The translations under genes and the position numbers were made by a program. DNA of 8,141 bases from Colimorpha sp045591485 (GTDB lineage: Bacteria; Bacteroidota; Bacteroidia; Bacteroidales; P3), in NCBI GenBank assembly GCA_045591485.1, contig JAZNSV010000068.1:1-8141 (forward strand), read 5' to 3'. Shown one piece after another: positions 4,480-8,141 of the stretch; position 1 is the first letter of the stretch, and each line of letters starts with the position of its first letter. Below the pieces are notes generated by a model, which was given only the letters and a program-made list of their open reading frames with translations, ran no database searches and was not told where the DNA came from.

Positions 4480-6267
4480 ATGAAAGCTGAAAGTGGAAAG
4501 TGGAAAGTCGTCATGCTGTTTTGTGTCAGCATCGCTTTCCACTTTTTATTTTCCACTTCTTTGTGCGCCCAATGCGGCGTCAAGGTGAAACCTGCCGACC
4601 GCGCCGCCTACGACTGCGCCCTCGGCGAGAAGAACCACCGCAAGGCCTCGCAGATGATGCGCCAGGTGGCGCAGCGCAACCCCAAGGCCGCCGACCCCCA
4701 GTTCCAGCTGGGTATGATGGCCGTGCGCGACGGCTTCAACGTTGCAGGCATCCGCCGCTATTTCCCGCGGTGCATCGAGCTTTGCCCCAATTATCCGAAT
4801 GCTTTGGCCCATTACTATATGGGCATGATCCACTACACCGACGCGCGCTACGACGACGCCGTGGCCGAACTGGAGCAATACTTCGCCCTGGCCAACAACA
4901 CCATCGACCGCGCCGTCAGCGCCGCCTACGAAGAGGCTTCCAACTATCTCTATTGGTCGCAGTTCCTTGCCGAGGCCACGCTCAATATGGCCCCGTTCGA
5001 GCCTGAACGCGTGAAGGGTGTCAGCTCGAAGCACAACGAGATGCTGCCGTTCCTCACCGTCGATGGCAGCGAGATGTACTACCTGCGCGAGATGCCCGTC
5101 GAGCAGGAACGCACTTTCTACGCCCGCGAACTGGAGCAGAAGCAGTGGCGCCTCTGCTGCAGCCGGTGGCAAGACACGGTGTTCTCCAAGGGCATCGCCC
5201 TGCCGCCGCCGTTCAACAGCGGACGCCCCGAGGGCTCTGTGAGCCTCACGGCCGACGGCAGCGAGCTCTACTATTCGGTCATCACCGACAACCACGGCTA
5301 TGCCAACAGCGACATCTATCGCGTGCGCCGCCGCGACGGACGCTGGCAGCAGCCCGAAAACCTCGGTCCTCAGCTCAACGGCGACCGCACGTGGGAGTCT
5401 CAGCCCTCGGTCAGCGCCGACGGGCAGTGGCTCTACTTCGCATCCAACCGCAAAGGCGGGCAGGGCGGCATCGACATCTGGCGCTGCCACAGGCTGAAAA
5501 ACGGCGACTGGAGCCGCCCGGAGAACCTCGGCGCCAACGTCAACACCGCGGGCAACGACAAGTGCCCCTTTATCGCCGCCGACGGGCGGACGCTCTACTT
5601 CCTCAGCGACGGATGGCAGGGCTTCGGCGGCTACGATATCTATTTCGCCGACTTGAAGGATGCCTACGGCAACCGCCCCACCAACCTCGGCCTGCCTATA
5701 AATACCGAGAGCGACGAGGTGAGCTTCGGCGTGAGCGCCGACGGCCGCCGCGCCTATTTCAGCGGTCGCGTCGAGGGCTCGCGCAGCTCCGACATACTGA
5801 TGTTCGACCTCTATCCCGCCGCGCAGCCCGAGCCTGTGAGCCTCTGCCGCCTCAGGGTGCAGTCGCCGTCGGGCAGCCGCGACACCATGCTCATCCTTTC
5901 CGAAAAAAACAACACCGTCGTCACCCTCGGCGCCGACGGCCAGCTGCCATATATCCACTGCGGCCGCGCACGCCATTTTGCCGCTCTCCGCAGCGTGAGC
6001 CTCAACGACACGCTGATGCCGCTCGAGGTGTCCTATCTGCCGGGCAGCCGCCTCGATGCCGACGGCGAGGCTGTGGCCGATGCACTGGCCGAGTGGCTGG
6101 TGGCAAACCCAAGGGTGCACCTCGACATCGAATGCCCGCGCAGCACCGACGCCCGCGCCGTGGTCGACCGCCTGCGCCGCAAGGGCATACGCCCCGACCG
6201 CCTCGGCTATCGCGGCGGCACCGATATCGTTCGCCCGCAGATACGCCTCAACACAAGCAACCTATAA
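4480..6267 (+). CDS. TPR / PD40 beta-propeller / degenerate OmpA-like envelope protein
   Basis: This encodes 595 residues. A basic N-terminus (KAESGKWK) and hydrophobic stretch VVMLFCVSIAFHFLFSTSLCA (10-30) form a Sec signal peptide, cleaved probably before Gln31; no proper lipobox surrounds Cys29 or Cys32. Residues about 42-165 look like TPR helices (EKNHRKASQMMRQVAQRNPKA; YYMGMIHYTDARYDDAVAELEQYF). PD40 blades follow at about 190-202, 250-280, 305-335, 358-390 and 412-440 (SVSADGQWLYFASNR, FIAADGRTLYFLSD, GVSADGRRAYFSGR). Residues about 455-505 may be a shortened carboxypeptidase-regulatory-like fold. The end (about 515-580) aligns in pattern with an OmpA C-terminal domain but lacks its TDxxG core. 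The order TPR-propeller-CRD-OmpA resembles PorE of Porphyromonas gingivalis. Function is unknown; an envelope scaffold role is an inference. The gene is 5 bases after sufD with no promoter between, and ends 16 bases before the transporter. Confidence 0.8.
   Translation: MKAESGKWKVVMLFCVSIAFHFLFSTSLCAQCGVKVKPADRAAYDCALGEKNHRKASQMMRQVAQRNPKAADPQFQLGMMAVRDGFNVAGIRRYFPRCIELCPNYPNALAHYYMGMIHYTDARYDDAVAELEQYFALANNTIDRAVSAAYEEASNYLYWSQFLAEATLNMAPFEPERVKGVSSKHNEMLPFLTVDGSEMYYLREMPVEQERTFYARELEQKQWRLCCSRWQDTVFSKGIALPPPFNSGRPEGSVSLTADGSELYYSVITDNHGYANSDIYRVRRRDGRWQQPENLGPQLNGDRTWESQPSVSADGQWLYFASNRKGGQGGIDIWRCHRLKNGDWSRPENLGANVNTAGNDKCPFIAADGRTLYFLSDGWQGFGGYDIYFADLKDAYGNRPTNLGLPINTESDEVSFGVSADGRRAYFSGRVEGSRSSDILMFDLYPAAQPEPVSLCRLRVQSPSGSRDTMLILSEKNNTVVTLGADGQLPYIHCGRARHFAALRSVSLNDTLMPLEVSYLPGSRLDADGEAVADALAEWLVANPRVHLDIECPRSTDARAVVDRLRRKGIRPDRLGYRGGTDIVRPQIRLNTSNL
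4484..4558 (+). repeat. Heptamer-repeat hairpin inside the start of the TPR/PD40 gene
   Basis: The left side consists of four tandem heptamers, ATGAAAG CTGAAAG TGGAAAG TGGAAAG (4480-4507). Bases 4484-4518 fold against 4527-4558. Pairings are ATGCTG with CAGCAT (4513-4518 with 4527-4532), CG with CG, then 4489-4507 with 4535-4553, where the only non-Watson-Crick pairs are G-U in plus-strand RNA (4493/4549, 4495/4547, 4496/4546). Small bulges lie at 4508 and 4511-4512, with two mismatches near the base. It resembles the hairpin at 1791-1881 in heptamer period, A/G-rich left arm and position just after a stop codon. Here it is also coding sequence. Confidence 0.7.
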
Positions 6268-6283
6268 AACATTTCCTGCAAAA

Positions 6284-8101
6284 ATGAAGCCCATCATCCG
6301 CATACTGGCCTACTTGAAGCACTACCCATGGCAGATTGCCATGAACGTGCTCTTCAACGTGCTTCACATCCTTTTCAATCTGGGTTCGTATGTGATGATT
6401 GTGCCTTTCGTCGAGCTGCTTTTCGGCACTGGCCGCACCGCCGCCGCCGAACCCGCCCTCACCTTCAGCCAGGAAGGCATCACCGACTGGGCCTTCTGGC
6501 ACCTCTACAACTATCGCGACTCTGTTGGCATGTGGCCGTGCCTGCTCTGGATATCCGGAGCCTATCTGCTCCTCACCCTCGTGGCCAATATATGCCGCTA
6601 TGTGGCCCTCGTCTTCCTGAGCACCCTGCGCAACGGCGTCATCGAACATCTGCGCAACGACCTCTATCACAAGATAACCATCCTGCCCGTCAGCTATTTC
6701 GGACGCCATCGCCGCGGCGACCTCATAAGCCGCATGTCCAACGACCTGGCCGACATCGAGTGGAGCGTCAGCACCCTGCAGTCGCTCGTCAAAGACCCGA
6801 TCAACATCATCGTCTTCGGCGCCACACTGCTCTTCGTCTCATGGCGCTTGTTCGTGCTCTTCCTCCTGGTGTTGCCGCTGGGGCTTTGGCTCATCGTCAG
6901 AATCGGACGCAGCCTGAAGCGCAATTCGCAGGTCGGACAGAACCTGCTGGGCCGTCTTTTTGCACGGCTCGAAGAGTCGCTGGCCGCCCTGCGGGCCATC
7001 AAGACCAACGGCGCCGAGCAGCGCCGCGAAGACGACTTCCGCCAGGCCAACGAACGCTACTCGCGCTCGATGGTGCGCGTGGCTCGCCGCCGCGAGCTCT
7101 CAAGCCCGCTCTCCGAGGTGCTGGGCACCCTGGCTCTGGTCATCATCCTCATCGTCGGCGGCTCGTGGGTCGTGGGCGGACATATCCAGCCCTCGGTGTT
7201 CATCTTCTTCGTCATCATCTTCGCACGCATCATACCGCCCATCCAGTCGGTCGTCAAAGCCTACACCGCACAGCTCAAAGGCTCGGCGTCGGCGGCCCGC
7301 TTCCTCGAGGTGCTCGATGCCGACGAGGTCATCCGCGAACGGCCTGGCGCCGTCGACCTGCCGTCGTTCGGCACCGACATCACTCTCAGCGGTGTAGGCT
7401 TCCACTACGGCGACGGTGTGCCCATACTCCAGGATATCGACCTGCGCATCCCGCGCGGACAAACCATAGCCATTGTCGGTCCCTCGGGCGCCGGAAAGAG
7501 CACCCTCGTCGACCTCCTGCCGCGATTCTACGACGCCACCAGCGGCACCATCACCATCGACGGCTACGACATCCTCGACCTCAACATCAACTCGCTGCGG
7601 CGCCAGTTTGGACTCGTCAGCCAGAACTGCATCCTCTTCAACGACACCGTGGCGGCCAATATCGCCTTTGGCGGCAACCGCTACAGCCGCGAGCAGATCC
7701 GCGAGGCTGCACGCATCGCAGGGGCCGACGAGTTCATCAGCGCCATGCCGCAGGGCTACGACACCCCCATCGGCGACCGCGGCGTGCTGCTCTCCGGCGG
7801 CCAGCGCCAGCGTCTGAGTATAGCCCGCGCCGTCATCGCCGACAAGCCGATACTCATCCTCGACGAAGCCACCTCGGCTCTCGACTCCGAAAGTGAGCAC
7901 GCCGTGCAGCAAAGCCTCGATGCCGTCATGCAGGGGCGCACGTCTATCGTCATAGCCCACCGCCTGTCCACCATACGCCATGCCGACCTCATCGTCGTGC
8001 TCGATCACGGACGCATAGTGCAGCGCGGCACCCACGACCAGCTTATGGCCGATGCCGGCGGACTCTACCACAAGCTCGTCAACATGCAGTCGTTCGTATA
8101 A
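6284..8101 (+). CDS. MsbA-type ABC exporter (fused permease and ATPase)
   Basis: This encodes 605 residues, usual for half-transporters that dimerise in the inner membrane. The N-terminal half has six predicted membrane spans: about 16-47, 86-112, 172-190, 190-206, 278-300 and 303-322. A hydrophilic loop of about 40 residues lies between the first two, and a coupling-type segment RRGDLISRMSNDLADIEWSVS is at about 143-163. The ATPase domain has Walker A GPSGAGKST (399-407), Q-loop Gln447 (GLVSQNCILFNDTVAANIAFG), signature LSGGQRQR (503-510), Walker B ILILDEATSALD with Asp527/Glu528, and H-loop His559 (IVIAHRLSTIRHADLI). All catalytic residues are intact. Closest by pattern are MsbA and related lipid or drug exporters; the substrate cannot be told from sequence. 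The frame is open upstream to 6056, but that part overlaps the previous gene and reads as a shadow, so ATG 6284 is taken. It appears to be the last gene of the suf transcript. Confidence 0.9.
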   Translation: MKPIIRILAYLKHYPWQIAMNVLFNVLHILFNLGSYVMIVPFVELLFGTGRTAAAEPALTFSQEGITDWAFWHLYNYRDSVGMWPCLLWISGAYLLLTLVANICRYVALVFLSTLRNGVIEHLRNDLYHKITILPVSYFGRHRRGDLISRMSNDLADIEWSVSTLQSLVKDPINIIVFGATLLFVSWRLFVLFLLVLPLGLWLIVRIGRSLKRNSQVGQNLLGRLFARLEESLAALRAIKTNGAEQRREDDFRQANERYSRSMVRVARRRELSSPLSEVLGTLALVIILIVGGSWVVGGHIQPSVFIFFVIIFARIIPPIQSVVKAYTAQLKGSASAARFLEVLDADEVIRERPGAVDLPSFGTDITLSGVGFHYGDGVPILQDIDLRIPRGQTIAIVGPSGAGKSTLVDLLPRFYDATSGTITIDGYDILDLNINSLRRQFGLVSQNCILFNDTVAANIAFGGNRYSREQIREAARIAGADEFISAMPQGYDTPIGDRGVLLSGGQRQRLSIARAVIADKPILILDEATSALDSESEHAVQQSLDAVMQGRTSIVIAHRLSTIRHADLIVVLDHGRIVQRGTHDQLMADAGGLYHKLVNMQSFV

Positions 8102-8111
8102 ACGTTGGTGG

Positions 8112-8132
8112 AAAAAGAGCCGCGTCAGCGGC
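8112..8132 (-). terminator. Small hairpin, candidate terminator for a minus-strand gene to the right
   Basis: Read on the minus strand: GCCGC, loop TGAC, GCGGC (plus-strand 8119-8132), followed at once by TCTTTTT (8112-8118). That is the layout of a short intrinsic terminator for a gene converging from beyond the window edge. On the plus strand the A-tract precedes the hairpin and no T-tract follows, so it would not terminate the exporter gene well by itself. The stem is only 5 bp, though all G-C. Confidence 0.4.
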
Positions 8133-8141
8133 GGCACCCCG

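Noticed and set aside
4546..6120. 524-residue antisense reading frame opposite the TPR/PD40 gene
   Set aside because: Its composition (Ala/Val/Gly/His/Glu) is what GC-ending codons give on the reverse strand. No motif or promoter is seen, and the plus-strand gene has clear domains.
8119..8132. Plus-strand terminator for the exporter gene
   Set aside because: No T-tract follows the stem on the plus strand; the T-tract is on the other strand, so a minus-strand role fits better.
7100..8137. 345-residue antisense reading frame opposite the ABC exporter
   Set aside because: It is the shadow of an intact ABC transporter; the acidic low-complexity translation resembles no family.

Overview
This window looks like chromosomal DNA of a GC-rich member of the Bacteroidales (phylum Bacteroidota). 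The basis is threefold. Several starts are preceded by the Bacteroidota -7 box (TAnnTTTG), with no clear Shine-Dalgarno sequences. The proteins are of Bacteroidota type: a DUF3078 outer-membrane protein, a TPR/PD40/OmpA-like envelope protein, and a SufD with the phylum's Cys-rich tail. Codon third positions are strongly G/C, which creates many long antisense shadow reading frames that are not genes. I cannot name the genus. No mobile element, CRISPR array, tRNA or rRNA was seen.

Layout. Positions 1-224 are a gene boundary with a possible tail of an upstream gene and two -7 boxes. Next comes a plus-strand pair: recX (225-704) and a DUF3078 outer-membrane protein (701-1789), joined by a 4-base ATGA overlap. 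They converge with a minus-strand SAM-hydroxide adenosyltransferase (DUF62) family gene (1882-2661). The convergence point is almost entirely one long hairpin built from heptamer repeats. The DUF62 gene is divergent from a suf operon, and the shared 131-base promoter region contains a perfect 20-bp inverted repeat with one -7 box in each arm. The suf transcript then reads sufC (2793-3551), a short sufD (3548-4474, ATGA overlap), a TPR/PD40/degenerate-OmpA envelope protein (4480-6267, 5-base gap) and an MsbA-type ABC exporter (6284-8101, 16-base gap). The window ends in a small hairpin that would act as a terminator for a minus-strand gene arriving from the right.

How the genes fit together. 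SufC and SufD are two parts of the Fe-S cluster assembly machine. The usual partners SufB and SufS are not in the window, and SufD lacks the N-terminal portion of its family. The two downstream genes are envelope genes (a periplasmic or outer-membrane scaffold-like protein and a lipid-flippase-like exporter) that appear to be co-transcribed with suf.

The most unusual points are: (1) a hairpin of tandem heptamers that forms the start codon and signal peptide of the TPR/PD40 gene and resembles the intergenic hairpin at 1791-1881; (2) the mirror-image divergent promoter; (3) the short SufD without SufB; (4) a DUF62 protein lacking the recognised Asp-Arg-His catalytic signature; and (5) an OmpA-like domain that has lost its peptidoglycan-binding core.
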